From NCBI RefSeq assembly GCF_014084045.1, contig NZ_CP043732.1, positions 1,550,001 to 1,614,000 on the forward strand: 64,000 nucleotides of DNA, read 5' to 3'. The stretch comes from Microbacterium esteraromaticum. Its GTDB lineage: Bacteria > Actinomycetota > Actinomycetes > Actinomycetales > Microbacteriaceae. The translations under genes and the position numbers were made by a program. The first letter of the stretch is position 1. Every line of letters begins with the position of its first letter. Below the pieces are notes generated by a model. It was not told the DNA's origin. It did not search any database and saw nothing but the letters and a program-made list of their open reading frames with translations. Shown one piece after another: positions 17,440 through 26,692 of this stretch.

Positions 17440-18977
17440 ATCCGCTCGCAGATGGTGGCGGGATGCCCCTGGCGACGATCCTCGTGATCGGTCTCGGTGT
17501 CGTCGTCGGCATCGGAGGCTACCTCTGGTACGCCATCGCGCTGTCGAAGCTGTTCCCCCGTCTCGATGAGAAGGGGTGGAAGGGCTGGGTGCCGATCCTG
17601 AACGAGGCGACCATCCTCTCGCTCGGCGGCAAGCCCGCGTGGAACGTGATCTTCCTCCTCGTGCCGATCGTTCAGATCTACGGCCTGTACGTGAAGGCCG
17701 TCGCGCTGCACAGGATCAACCAGCGCTTCGGTCGCGGCGCGGGCATGACGGTGCTGGGACTGCTGGTTCCGCCGGCATGGGCGACCGTGCTCGCAGTCGG
17801 CCCGCTGCCCTATCCCGAGGGCGACCGGCTCGCCAGCATCCGTCCGGGGCCCGTCCGCCGGCAGTCGGATGCGGGGTCGGGTGCCGCGCAGGGGTACCTC
17901 GCCCCGCCGATCCTCCCGCCGTCGTCGACCGCTCCGTCGTTCGCGCCCTCGTTCGCTCCGTCATCCGTGCCCGCTCCGGATGCTCAGGTGCAGCCGCCGT
18001 CGCCGGTCGGACCGGCGACCGCACCCGCCCCGCCTGCCGCTCCGGCCGGGCTGATCGAGTCGGTTCCCTGGGCGTCGGGGCAGGGCGCGAGCGCCTCGTC
18101 GCCCGACGCGACGCAGCCCGTCGGGCCGACCGCGTCCGTCTCCCCGGCAGGGTATGCCCCGGCTCCGCCTGCGGTTGCCCCGGCTGCGCCTGCGGCTGCT
18201 CCGGCTGCGCCTGCGGCTGCTCCGGCTGCGCCTGCGGCTGCTCCGGCTCCGCCTACTCCGGCTCCGCCTGCGGTTGCTCCGCCCGCGGCTGCTCCGGCTC
18301 CGCCAGCGGTTGCACCGGCGGCGGCGAACGAGCCCGCCGCGCCCGCGCAGGCACCGGCTGCACCGGCCCACCCTGCTGTCGTGCAGGCGGACTTCGCGGC
18401 GGCCGACACCGTCGCCGCCCCGCCGGCATCCCTCCGTCGCCCGGCGCCGGAATCGAGCTTCGCGGCACCCGTGCAGCCGGTCAGGCAGACATCGGACGAG
18501 GCCGGCTCGGTGCCGCAGGTGCGACCGATGCCGATGCCGATGCCGGCAGAGCCGATGCCGGCAGAGCCGACGTCGCAGGCCGCTTCGCTCACCGCTGCGT
18601 CGGCCGACGACGAGTTCGACGCGACCATCGTGGTCTCGCGCCGGCGTGGGGCGCGGCGCGTGCTCGTGCTCGACGACGGACGCCGCTTCGCGCTGTCGGC
18701 GACGAGCATCGTCATCGGACGCAACCCGGATGGCCAGCCCGGCGAGCAGCGTCTGGCGATCCCCGACAAGACACGCACCCTGTCGAAGACCCATGCACGC
18801 CTCGTCGTGCAGGGGGACGAGTGGCGGCTCACCGATCTGCACTCCACCAACGGCGTGGTCGTCGTGGCCGATGATGGTGCGGAGACCCTCCTCGACGCGG
18901 GTGAGAGCGTCATCGGCGCCGGCAGGTTCATCCTCGGCGAGGTCGGCATGCACGTCGCTGAGGAGTCGGGCTCATGA
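17436..18977 (+). CDS. DUF5684-type membrane domain fused to a C-terminal FHA domain
   Basis: A 513-aa protein. The N-terminal ~130 residues have several hydrophobic segments and the KLFPRLDEKGWKGWVPILN signature of DUF5684-type small membrane domains. A very long Ala/Pro-rich linker (about 140-385) follows, partly made of 7-residue PAAPAAA repeats. The last ~105 residues are an FHA phosphothreonine-binding domain (IVIGRNPDG..., LSKTHARL, LHSTNGVVV). Just before the FHA is EFDATIVVSRR, a likely kinase site similar to those in the 185-aa protein at 19803. It is probably a membrane-tethered reader of kinase output. Overlaps of 4 nt on both sides place it in the cluster I operon. Confidence 0.85.
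   Translation: MNPLADGGGMPLATILVIGLGVVVGIGGYLWYAIALSKLFPRLDEKGWKGWVPILNEATILSLGGKPAWNVIFLLVPIVQIYGLYVKAVALHRINQRFGRGAGMTVLGLLVPPAWATVLAVGPLPYPEGDRLASIRPGPVRRQSDAGSGAAQGYLAPPILPPSSTAPSFAPSFAPSSVPAPDAQVQPPSPVGPATAPAPPAAPAGLIESVPWASGQGASASSPDATQPVGPTASVSPAGYAPAPPAVAPAAPAAAPAAPAAAPAAPAAAPAPPTPAPPAVAPPAAAPAPPAVAPAAANEPAAPAQAPAAPAHPAVVQADFAAADTVAAPPASLRRPAPESSFAAPVQPVRQTSDEAGSVPQVRPMPMPMPAEPMPAEPTSQAASLTAASADDEFDATIVVSRRRGARRVLVLDDGRRFALSATSIVIGRNPDGQPGEQRLAIPDKTRTLSKTHARLVVQGDEWRLTDLHSTNGVVVVADDGAETLLDAGESVIGAGRFILGEVGMHVAEESGS
18159..18242 (+). repeat. Four 21-bp tandem repeats encoding PAAPAAA units
   Basis: Four consecutive 21-bp units of the type CCGGCTGCGCCTGCGGCTGCT; the first carries three substitutions and the last three are identical. 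They encode the Ala/Pro linker of the FHA protein. In-frame copy number changes would alter linker length without breaking the gene. Confidence 0.85.
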
Positions 18978-19801
18978 CGCAGGGAGTGGTCCTCAACGTC
19001 GCCGCACTCACCGATGTCGGACTGAAGCGGGCGGTCAACGAGGATGCCGTTCTTGCGGAGTCGCCGATCTTCCTCGTCGCCGACGGCATGGGCGGACACG
19101 ATGCGGGCGACAAGGCCAGCATCGCCGTCGTCGAGGCGTTCGCGACCCTCGGTGGTTCGGCCGTGACCACTGCGGACATCGGCGCGGCACTGGCACGGGC
19201 GAATGAGGCGGTGTCGTCCATCGCCGCCCAGCATGCACGTGGAGCCGGCAGCACCGTCGCCGCGGCGGCACTGGTCGAGCACGACGGCGTGCCGCACTGG
19301 CTGGTGTTCAACGTCGGCGACTCGAGGGTGTATCGGCATCTCGGTTCGGCCCTCGATCAGCTGACCGTCGACCATTCGCTGGGTCAGGAACTGGTGGATG
19401 CGGGTGAGCTGCGACCTGAGAACCTCGCCGGTTTCGCTCAGCGCAATGTGATCACGCGTGCGGTGGGGGCCGCAGACAGCGTCGCCGACAGCTGGTTGGT
19501 GCCGGTCATCGACGGGGAGCGGCTGCTGATCTGCTCAGACGGGCTGAGCGGCGAGATAAGCGACGAGAGCATACGGGCGACGCTCACGATGTGCGGGCGT
19601 CCGGAGACAGCTGCTGAGGCTCTGGTCCGCCGTGCGAAGGAGGCCGGCGGCCGCGACAACATCTCGGTCATCGTGATCGACGTCGTCTCCGGTGGCGCGA
19701 TCGCGTCGGGCGACGGCACCACCGACAGTCGCCTGGCGTCTGCTGTGCGCACCGAGTCGATGCTCGAGGGAACGACCGTCCCGGTGCGGAGGGGCGGCTG
19801 A
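18974..19801 (+). CDS. PP2C-family Ser/Thr protein phosphatase (cluster I)
   Basis: A 275-aa soluble PPM/PP2C phosphatase. Metal-binding motifs are complete: RAVNEDAVL, VADGMGGHDAG, GDSRVYR, SDGLSGEISD and GGRDNISVIV. It would remove phosphates placed by kinase I or II on threonines of the FHA-system proteins. There is no membrane segment. It starts in a 4-nt overlap with the FHA gene and ends 1 nt before the 185-aa gene, so all are one operon. Paralogue of the phosphatase at 38908. Confidence 0.95.
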   Translation: MTQGVVLNVAALTDVGLKRAVNEDAVLAESPIFLVADGMGGHDAGDKASIAVVEAFATLGGSAVTTADIGAALARANEAVSSIAAQHARGAGSTVAAAALVEHDGVPHWLVFNVGDSRVYRHLGSALDQLTVDHSLGQELVDAGELRPENLAGFAQRNVITRAVGAADSVADSWLVPVIDGERLLICSDGLSGEISDESIRATLTMCGRPETAAEALVRRAKEAGGRDNISVIVIDVVSGGAIASGDGTTDSRLASAVRTESMLEGTTVPVRRGG

Positions 19802-19802
19802 C

Positions 19803-20360
19803 ATGCACGACGACGAGTCGGCCGAGGAGACGGTGATGCTGACGCGGCGGGCCCGGCGCGCGCGGACTGCCGACGGCACCGGCATCTCCGACGCCGGCCC
19901 GCCGGAAGCGGACGCCGTCGATGAGAAGACCGTGGTGGTCGATCGGGGCTCGTTCGAGTCGGGTTCCGTCGATGAGAAGACCGTGGTGGTCGAGCGGCCG
20001 GCGAACGTCGAACGCACCGTCGTCGTCGATCGGTCGCGCCCGGCCGCAGCCTCCACTGCCCATGACGGCGCGGCATCCGACCTCGACCCGTCGGTCGCCG
20101 ACACCATCGCGGCTCCGCCGCGACGCGGTGCCGACGAGTCCGCCCCAGCGATCTACAAGCCGCGACCGGCGCCGCTGGTGCCGTCCCGCCCGCCGGTGAC
20201 GGCAGGCGGTGTCGCGCCCACCCGCGACACCGCTTCGGTCACGACGTCTGTTCTGCGCCGGAGCAGACGCACCGGAATCTTCGCCCTCTTGTCGGTCGGG
20301 GCGGCGTGCCTCGTGTCGGTCGCAGGACTCGCGACTCTCGGGATCGTGCTCCTGGGCTGA
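19803..20360 (+). CDS. Small C-terminally anchored membrane protein with repeated TVVV phosphoacceptor-like motifs
   Basis: A 185-aa protein of unrecognised family. The body is charged and disordered-looking, and a single membrane helix at about 157-184 ends the protein, so most of it faces the cytosol. Five Thr sites share an acidic lead-in and hydrophobic follow-up: EETVML (Thr10), DEKTVVVDR (Thr43), DEKTVVVER (Thr60), VERTVVVDR (Thr72) and ADTIAAP (Thr101). These resemble FHA-binding phosphothreonine sites of actinobacterial kinases (compare GarA). I infer that it is a multivalent phospho-docking anchor for the FHA proteins. The ATG at 19803 lies 1 nt after the PP2C stop; longer upstream extensions overlap PP2C. 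The operator/promoter of the next gene follows. Confidence 0.75.
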   Translation: MHDDESAEETVMLTRRARRARTADGTGISDAGPPEADAVDEKTVVVDRGSFESGSVDEKTVVVERPANVERTVVVDRSRPAAASTAHDGAASDLDPSVADTIAAPPRRGADESAPAIYKPRPAPLVPSRPPVTAGGVAPTRDTASVTTSVLRRSRRTGIFALLSVGAACLVSVAGLATLGIVLLG

Positions 20361-20366
20361 TGCAGG

Positions 20367-20431
20367 CTCCACCCGATGGGGAATTGTCCCCATCGGGTGG
20401 AGAAGATCTGCTCGACTGCGCAGATTAGGCT
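20367..20431 (+). promoter_or_regulatory. Palindromic operator box and promoter of giant gene A
   Basis: Bases 20367-20382 and 20387-20402 form a perfect 16-bp inverted repeat whose core is ATGGGGA-ATTG-TCCCCAT. A -10-like hexamer TAGGCT lies at 20426-20431, its first base 41.5 bp from the palindrome centre. No -35 is seen. The same core occurs before the other giant and all WXG100 units. It could also act as the terminator of cluster I, since it begins 6 nt after the 20360 stop. Confidence 0.75.
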
Positions 20432-20435
20432 TGTC

Positions 20436-21923
20436 ACGGCGTTTCGTGACATCTGAGGGGGGTCGATTCGTTTTGCGTGTGTTGTCGTGGGTGCGGGTGC
20501 ACCGGAAGACGGCTGGGTCGGTTGCGGGTGTGGCGATCGGTGCGGTGGCTTTGGCGACGATGGCGGTGGCGTATGACGGGTTGCCGACGACGAAGGTGGA
20601 TTTGAATGATGCTGGGGTGTGGCTGACGAAGTCGTCGAGTTTCCTGGTGGGGCATTTCAATCATGAGTCGACGGTGCTTGATGGGGGTTTGCGCGCGGCG
20701 AGTGAGGATTATGACGTGCTGCAGGATGGCGGCACGGTTGTGGTGGCTGATGCGGGTTCGGGGACGGTGACGGCGGTTGATCCGGCGCGGATGGCGTTGG
20801 GTGATAGTGCGTCGGTTCCGGGTAGTGCGAAGGTGGCGCTGGGGTCGAGGACGGTGGCGATCCTGGATGACAAGTCGGGGGATTTGTGGGTGACGTCGGC
20901 GAAGGGGCTGGCGGGGTTTGACATCAAGGGTGCGGATCCGACGGTGGAGCTCGGCAAGGGTGCCGATGTGACGGTGGGTCGGGATGGCACGGTGTTTGCG
21001 CTTGCGGGTGAGAAGGGTGAGGTCGTCACTGTTCCGGTGGATCCGGAGGGTCTGCCTTTGGAGGCGTCGGTGGCGTCGGTGGGTGAGCTTGATCTGAGTG
21101 AGTCGCCGAGTATCACGGCGGTGGGGTCGCGGCCGGTGGTGTTGGATGCGGCGGCGGGTGTGGTGTCGTCGCCGGGTGGTTTCCGGGCGGAGATCGGCGG
21201 TGGGGCGGCGGATGCTGTGTTGCAGCAGGCGTCGGCGGAGTCGTCGGTGGTGGCTGTGGCGACGCCGGGTGCGTTGGTTCAGGTGCCGTTCGATGGTGGG
21301 GATCCTGTGGAGGTGGCTGCTGATGGTGCGGGTGTTGCGGCGGCTCCGGTGCAGTTGCGTGGGTGCACGTATGCGGCGTGGGCGGGGTCGGCGACGTTCG
21401 TTCGGGATTGTGTGGGTGAGTCGTCGGATGTGAAGGAGCGGATTCCGGGTGCGGAGGATGCGGGGTCGTTGACGTTCCGGGTGAACCGGGATGTGATCGT
21501 GCTGAATGACATCATCGGCGGTGCTGCGTGGCTGGCGAATGAGAGTCTGCAGCGGGTGGATGACTGGAGTGTGCTGGTTCCGCCGGAGGGGGAGAGCGAG
21601 GACGACGAGAACACGACGCAGGAGACGGTGGAGACGTCTTTGCCTGAGCGCAAGGAGGAGAACACCGTTCCGACGGCGGAGGATGATGCGCTGGGTGTGC
21701 GTCCGGGTGGGACGACGTTGCTGCCGGTGTTGGATAACGACAATGATCCGGATGGGGATGTGCTGGTCGCGTCGGTGGAGGGCAAGCAGCCGTCGGTGGG
21801 TGAGGTGCGTCCGATTCTGAACGGCGCGGCTCTGCAGATCACGGTTCCTGAGGACGCGACGGGGTCGGCATCCTTCACCTACCTGATCGACGACGGACGA
21901 GGCGGCAAAGACACCGCCACCGT
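20436..21923 (+). repeat. Copy 1 of a ~1.49-kb direct repeat (leader and 5' part of giant genes A and B)
   Basis: This segment is identical, as far as I can compare, to 26693-28180 at a constant offset of 6257 bp. It runs from the untranslated leader into the first Ig-like repeat (ending ...GGKDTATV). Its codons are unusually rich in GAT, GGT, CGT, GTT and TTG, whereas the flanking coding sequence prefers C-ending codons. Confidence 0.9.
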
Positions 21924-24900
21924 GGCCGTGACCGTTCACGAGGAGTCCTCGAACACGGCTCCGAGACCCAAGCGATCGAGCAAGCTCGCGGTAGAGGTCG
22001 GCGGCACCGTCTCATACAACGTCCTGCCCGATTGGCGGGACCCCGAGGGGGACGACCTCTATCTGCGCAACGTGGTCGCAGCGGAAGGCGACGAGGTCGA
22101 CTTCACCACCGACGGCAAGATCACCTACCGCGCCGTGGCCAGCCTTCAGGGCCGCAAGGAGATCGCCGTGGTCGTCTCGGATGCACTCGGCAAGGCGGCC
22201 GATGGCAAGATCGTGCTGGACGTGAAGCCGGAGGGGTCGACGAACCCGTTGACGAACGCGGACCACGTGGTGACGCGAGCGGGTGAGTCGGTGACGGTGT
22301 CTCCGCTCGCCAACGACACCAGCTCCGGCCGTGAGCAGCTGCGCCTCGCCCGCGTGGAGGACACCGCCGGGGTCGAGATCGACCGCGACTACGCGAACCG
22401 GAAGTTCTCGTTCAAGGCGGCCGCTCCCGGCACCTATTACGTGCAGTACCTGGCCACTGCAGGCCCGAAGCCTGCCAAGGGCATCGTGCGCGTCGACGTG
22501 CTCGATGACCAGCAGAGCGATCTGCCCCCGGTCGCCGTGCGCGATGTCGCCATGCTGCCCGCCGGCAGCGAGTCGCTGGTGGGTGTGCTGGGCAACGACA
22601 GCGATCCCGCCGGCGGCGTGCTGGTGGTGCAGTCGGTGTCGGTTCCGCCCAGCAGTGGCGTCAACGTCTCGGTGCTGAACCATGAGACCCTCCGCGTCAG
22701 CGACCAGGGCGGGCTCGACGAGCCGGTCCGGATCACGTACCGCATCTCCAACGGCACCAAGTCGGCCGAGGCGGATGTCGTCGTCATCCCCATCCCGGCC
22801 CCGACGAAGCTGCTCGCGCCGGTCACCAATGACGATGAGGCGGTCGTGCGCGTGGGTGACGTGGTGACGATTCCTGTGCTCGACAATGACGTGCATCCGA
22901 ACGGCGACAAGCTGACAGTGGCGCCGGACCTGGTCGAGCCGTTGGTGGACCCGGAGGACGGCGAGGCGTTCGTGTCTCAGGATGCGGTGCGCTTCCGCGC
23001 CGGTGACACTCCCGGCACCGTCTACATCACCTACGAGGCGGTCGACTCCCGGGGCCAGAAGGCCGGTGGTCATATCGCGGTGCAGATCCTGCCGGTGGAT
23101 CAGGAGGGGAAGAATGCCGCCCCGCGCGCGCGTGACCTGACGGCTCGGACGCTGGCCGGGTCGCGGATCAACATCCCGGTGCCGCTGGATGGTCTCGACG
23201 CGGATGGCGACTCCGTCGAGCTGATCGGTGTGGACGGTGCTCCCACGAAGGGGCGCATCGTCGAACAGGGCAACAACTATCTGACCTATGAGGCCTACGA
23301 CGAGGTCAACGGCGTCGACACCTTCAGCTATAAGGTGCGAGACCGTCTGGGTGCGGAGTCTCGCGCGACCATTCGGGTCGGGGTCGCCCCACCCGAGGCG
23401 GTGAATCAGGCGCCGTATGCGGTGAATGATTCGGTGGTGGTGCGTCCTGGTCGTTCGGTTGCGGTGCCGGCGTTGGGGAATGATTCGGATCCTGAGGGTG
23501 ATCGGATCGGGTATCTGAAGTCGGGGCTGACTCTTCCGCCGGATGTGCAGGGTCTGTCGGCGAAGGTGTCGGGTGATCGTCTGGTGATCGATGTGCCGGA
23601 TGAGGAGCTGGAGACGTCGATTCAGTACACGATCGAGGATGCGAAGGGTGCGCGGGCGACGGCGGCGATCTTTGTGAAGGTCGATGAGGATGTTCCGCTG
23701 ATGAATCCGGTCGCGCGTGATGATCGGGTTCAGGTCGAGGATGTGAAGGATGACCTGACGGTCGATCTGGATATTCTCCGCAACGATGAGGATCCGGACG
23801 GCACGATCGAGGGTGTCGATGTGACGGTTGAGGAGGGCGCTCGTCTGCTGGGGGATGGCAAGGTTCGGGTCACGGTGGGGGAGCAGCGTCAGCTGATCCG
23901 CTATGTGGTGACGGATCAGGATGAGCTGTCGTCGTCGGCGTTCATCTTCGTGCCGGCGATCAAGGAGCTGCGTCCGCGGTTGCGGTCGACGAAGCCGTTG
24001 GAGGTGCAGAGCGGGGAGACGCGTGAGATCCCGCTGGAGAAGTTCGTGGTGGTCGCCGGTGGTGGGGATGTGCGGCTGACGGAGGCGGCGAAGGTGAGTG
24101 CGTCGTTCGCGAACGGTGAGTCGCTGATCAAGGACACCACGACGCTGGTCTACACGTCGAAGGATCGGTTCTTCGGTGAGGATGCGCTGACGTTCGAGGT
24201 CACTGATGGTGATGGTCCGGATGATCCGGAGGGCCGCAAGTCGACGTTGACGATCCCGATCACGGTGCTTCCGCCCGACAACCAGCCGCCGACGCTGACG
24301 GGTGCGCAGATGCAGATCGCACCCGGCGAGAAGGCCACCGCGCTCGACCTGTCGGGACTGGCCACCGATCCCGACCCGAAAGACCAGGACAAGCTCCGCT
24401 TCTCCGTCGATTCGCAGCCGGGCGAGGGCATCAGAGCACGCGTCGAAGGTGACGTGCTGTATGCCGAGACGGGTGCAGATACACCAAAGGGCACATCGGT
24501 CACGATCCCGATCTCCGTGACCGACGGCACCACCGAGCCCGTCGAGGGCACCGTGCAGGTCACGGTCACGGCATCCACCCGATCGCTCGCCGTGGCGAGC
24601 CCCGACTCGGTCGACGAGGCCGATCAGGGCAAGACCATCACCGTCCCCGCTCTGGCGAATGACATCAATCCTTTCGCCGCCGACGGCAAGCCGCTGAAGC
24701 TTCTGTCCGCAGTGGTCGAGAGCGGTGCCGGCCAGGCGAAGGTCGTGGGAGACAACGTGGAGGTCACGTCGAACGATTCGTTCGTCGGCGTCATGGTGGT
24801 TCGCTATCGCGTACAGGATGCGACCAAGGATCCGGACCGGGAAGTGGACGGCCGGATCACCGTCACGGTGCAGGGTGTTCCGGATGCTCCCGGTCGTCCG

Positions 24901-26580
24901 ACGGTGACGGCGGTGGAAGATCGCACGGTGGTGCTGAACTGGTCGGCGCCGTCGAACAACGGTGCGCAGATCACCGAGTACACGGTGACCTCGGTCTCGG
25001 GCAACCCGTACAGCAAGACCTGTGCCTCGACGACGTGCACGCTGGACGGTCTGACGAACAACGTCGAGTACACGTTCCAGGTGACGGCGACCAACCGCGT
25101 CGGCGAGGGCGAGGCGTCGCCGGCATCGGAGATGGCCCGCCCTGACACCCGCCCCGACACTCCGCTGCCGCCGAAGCTGGTCTTCGGCGACAAGGCGCTG
25201 GACGTGACCTGGACCACACCGAAGTCGAGCGGCTCGCCGGTCGAGACCTACACGCTGGAGATCTCACCCACTCCGCCGTCGGGCATCGGTCAGAAGACCG
25301 GCGTGACCGGCAACTCGCTGCGCTGGGAGGGGCTCGAGAACGGCACCAGTTACAGCGTGCGCATCCAGGCGCACAACCGCGCCCCGGATCCGTCGAGCTG
25401 GAGCCTGTACTCGGCGGCCGAGATCCCGGCTGGTCCTCCCGCCGCGGTGGCGGCTCCCCGCGTGAGCAGCGCCCCCTCGGTCGGCTCTGAGGCGCAGATG
25501 ACGGTCAGCTGGACGCAGCCCGACACCAACGGTGCCGCGATCGAGCAGTACGAGCTCGTCACGTACCGCGGTGGCGGCGAGGTGTCTCGGATGCGGGTGG
25601 GCACGGCCACCTCGCAGACGGTGAGGGTGCCCACCAGTACGGCGGACTACACCTACGCGGTGCGAGCGAAGAACAAGGCTCTTGAATGGGGTGCGCTCGG
25701 TCCGCAGTCCGCCCCGCAGCGGGCGTTCGGCCAGCCGGGCGCGCCGTCGAGCGTGACGGCCACCCCGAAGGACCGCGCGATCGAGGTGGACTTCACCATG
25801 ACGGACGCGGCCCGCAACGGGGCGTCCGAGGGCGAGATGCGGTATCAGTACCAGCTGAACGCGCAGGCGTGGCAGAACTGGGACGGCACATCGCTCGTCC
25901 CGGCGAACAACGGCGACCCCTACACAGTCCGCGTCCGCGCGTACTCGGTGGTCGACGGTCAGCAGTCCAATGTGGGCCCGTCGACGGCCTCGAACTCCGT
26001 CACCCCCTTCGGTGCACCTCACGCACCGACTGGCTCTGCGTCGAGGTCTGGCGACACGGGCGTCGAGGTCACCTGGAACGCCGGTGGTTCATACAACGGA
26101 CGCCCGATCACCACCTACATCAGCATCGACGGCGGCGGCTGGCAGCAGGTCGCCACCACCGGCAGGCGGGTCGTGGGAAACACCTACAGCACCGAGCACT
26201 CGATCAAGGTGCGGGTCACGGCGACCGAGGGCGGCTCGGCGGAGTCACCCGTCTATCGCGCGACATCGGGCCCGAAGCCGGAGCCGGTGCAGCCCACTGC
26301 GACGCTGTCTGCGGGCTCGGTGGTGTCCGGATGCACTGCGGCGAACGGCGGCGGTGCATGCCACCGATACAAGCTGACGACCAACCAGCAGTTCAGGGCG
26401 GACAATTACAACGTCGAATGCTGGGCAGGCGGAAGGTACTCGTCGAACAACGCCGGGTACCCGGTGTACATCCCCTCTGGCGGGACCATTGAGATCGCGT
26501 GCTATTCGGGGTACTACTCGAACAAGGAGCTCAAGATCATCGGCGGCAACCCCAGCAGCGCGTACGGCCAGTTCTGGTGA
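20473..26580 (+). CDS. Giant membrane-anchored surface protein with Ig/cadherin-like and FN3 domains (giant A)
   Basis: About 2035 aa. I chose TTG 20473 because GAGGGGGG at 20455-20462 lies 10 nt before it; the in-frame GTG at 20446 precedes that site. Layout: basic tail, membrane helix at about 13-34, extracellular beta-rich head to ~residue 380, acidic hinge (EGESEDDENTTQ), roughly ten Ig/cadherin-like repeats with calcium-type loops (VLDNDNDPDGD, LGNDSDPEGD, LRNDEDPDG), then about four FN3 modules (from ~1480) such as RPTVTAVEDRTVVLNWSAP. The final ~100 residues are a four-Cys tip domain. The sequence is a mosaic: two blocks are DNA-identical to giant B while the rest has drifted. It is likely displayed on the cell surface. 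An adhesin or sensor role is inferred, not shown. Confidence 0.88.
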   Translation: MRVLSWVRVHRKTAGSVAGVAIGAVALATMAVAYDGLPTTKVDLNDAGVWLTKSSSFLVGHFNHESTVLDGGLRAASEDYDVLQDGGTVVVADAGSGTVTAVDPARMALGDSASVPGSAKVALGSRTVAILDDKSGDLWVTSAKGLAGFDIKGADPTVELGKGADVTVGRDGTVFALAGEKGEVVTVPVDPEGLPLEASVASVGELDLSESPSITAVGSRPVVLDAAAGVVSSPGGFRAEIGGGAADAVLQQASAESSVVAVATPGALVQVPFDGGDPVEVAADGAGVAAAPVQLRGCTYAAWAGSATFVRDCVGESSDVKERIPGAEDAGSLTFRVNRDVIVLNDIIGGAAWLANESLQRVDDWSVLVPPEGESEDDENTTQETVETSLPERKEENTVPTAEDDALGVRPGGTTLLPVLDNDNDPDGDVLVASVEGKQPSVGEVRPILNGAALQITVPEDATGSASFTYLIDDGRGGKDTATVAVTVHEESSNTAPRPKRSSKLAVEVGGTVSYNVLPDWRDPEGDDLYLRNVVAAEGDEVDFTTDGKITYRAVASLQGRKEIAVVVSDALGKAADGKIVLDVKPEGSTNPLTNADHVVTRAGESVTVSPLANDTSSGREQLRLARVEDTAGVEIDRDYANRKFSFKAAAPGTYYVQYLATAGPKPAKGIVRVDVLDDQQSDLPPVAVRDVAMLPAGSESLVGVLGNDSDPAGGVLVVQSVSVPPSSGVNVSVLNHETLRVSDQGGLDEPVRITYRISNGTKSAEADVVVIPIPAPTKLLAPVTNDDEAVVRVGDVVTIPVLDNDVHPNGDKLTVAPDLVEPLVDPEDGEAFVSQDAVRFRAGDTPGTVYITYEAVDSRGQKAGGHIAVQILPVDQEGKNAAPRARDLTARTLAGSRINIPVPLDGLDADGDSVELIGVDGAPTKGRIVEQGNNYLTYEAYDEVNGVDTFSYKVRDRLGAESRATIRVGVAPPEAVNQAPYAVNDSVVVRPGRSVAVPALGNDSDPEGDRIGYLKSGLTLPPDVQGLSAKVSGDRLVIDVPDEELETSIQYTIEDAKGARATAAIFVKVDEDVPLMNPVARDDRVQVEDVKDDLTVDLDILRNDEDPDGTIEGVDVTVEEGARLLGDGKVRVTVGEQRQLIRYVVTDQDELSSSAFIFVPAIKELRPRLRSTKPLEVQSGETREIPLEKFVVVAGGGDVRLTEAAKVSASFANGESLIKDTTTLVYTSKDRFFGEDALTFEVTDGDGPDDPEGRKSTLTIPITVLPPDNQPPTLTGAQMQIAPGEKATALDLSGLATDPDPKDQDKLRFSVDSQPGEGIRARVEGDVLYAETGADTPKGTSVTIPISVTDGTTEPVEGTVQVTVTASTRSLAVASPDSVDEADQGKTITVPALANDINPFAADGKPLKLLSAVVESGAGQAKVVGDNVEVTSNDSFVGVMVVRYRVQDATKDPDREVDGRITVTVQGVPDAPGRPTVTAVEDRTVVLNWSAPSNNGAQITEYTVTSVSGNPYSKTCASTTCTLDGLTNNVEYTFQVTATNRVGEGEASPASEMARPDTRPDTPLPPKLVFGDKALDVTWTTPKSSGSPVETYTLEISPTPPSGIGQKTGVTGNSLRWEGLENGTSYSVRIQAHNRAPDPSSWSLYSAAEIPAGPPAAVAAPRVSSAPSVGSEAQMTVSWTQPDTNGAAIEQYELVTYRGGGEVSRMRVGTATSQTVRVPTSTADYTYAVRAKNKALEWGALGPQSAPQRAFGQPGAPSSVTATPKDRAIEVDFTMTDAARNGASEGEMRYQYQLNAQAWQNWDGTSLVPANNGDPYTVRVRAYSVVDGQQSNVGPSTASNSVTPFGAPHAPTGSASRSGDTGVEVTWNAGGSYNGRPITTYISIDGGGWQQVATTGRRVVGNTYSTEHSIKVRVTATEGGSAESPVYRATSGPKPEPVQPTATLSAGSVVSGCTAANGGGACHRYKLTTNQQFRADNYNVECWAGGRYSSNNAGYPVYIPSGGTIEIACYSGYYSNKELKIIGGNPSSAYGQFW
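23407..24356 (+). repeat. Copy 1 of a ~0.95-kb direct repeat internal to giant genes A and B
   Basis: Matches 29664-30613 with no difference I could see, at the same 6257-bp offset. It covers the Ig-like repeats from QAPYAVNDSVVV to the segment before LATDPDP. Codons again end mostly in T or G (GAT, GGT, CGT), unlike the flanks, and the identity stops sharply at both ends. Confidence 0.85.
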
Positions 26581-26627
26581 TCCGCGCCTCGGTCGACTCT
26601 GTCGCGCACGGTCGGTGATGGCCTCGG

Positions 26628-26688
26628 CCGCCATGGGCACCTCTGCCCATGGCGGTCACCGGGGCGCTTTGTAACGCTTCTGTAAGAT
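26628..26688 (+). promoter_or_regulatory. Variant operator box and promoter of giant gene B
   Basis: Bases 26628-26639 and 26644-26655 form a perfect 12-bp inverted repeat with core ATGGGCA-CCTC-TGCCCAT, a symmetric G-to-C variant of the box seen elsewhere. TAAGAT at 26683-26688 is the likely -10, 41.5 bp from the palindrome centre, exactly as before giant A. The upstream sequence is otherwise unlike that of giant A. Confidence 0.65.
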
Positions 26689-26692
26689 ATTG

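Noticed and set aside
18121..18360. CRISPR-like appearance of short repeats
   Set aside because: The repeats are in-frame Ala/Pro codon repeats without spacers. No CRISPR array, tRNA or rRNA was seen in the window.
20209..20472. Extension of giant A upstream through the palindrome and the 185-aa gene
   Set aside because: The extra residues are not shared with giant B, cover the promoter box, and the ribosome site supports the TTG at 20473.
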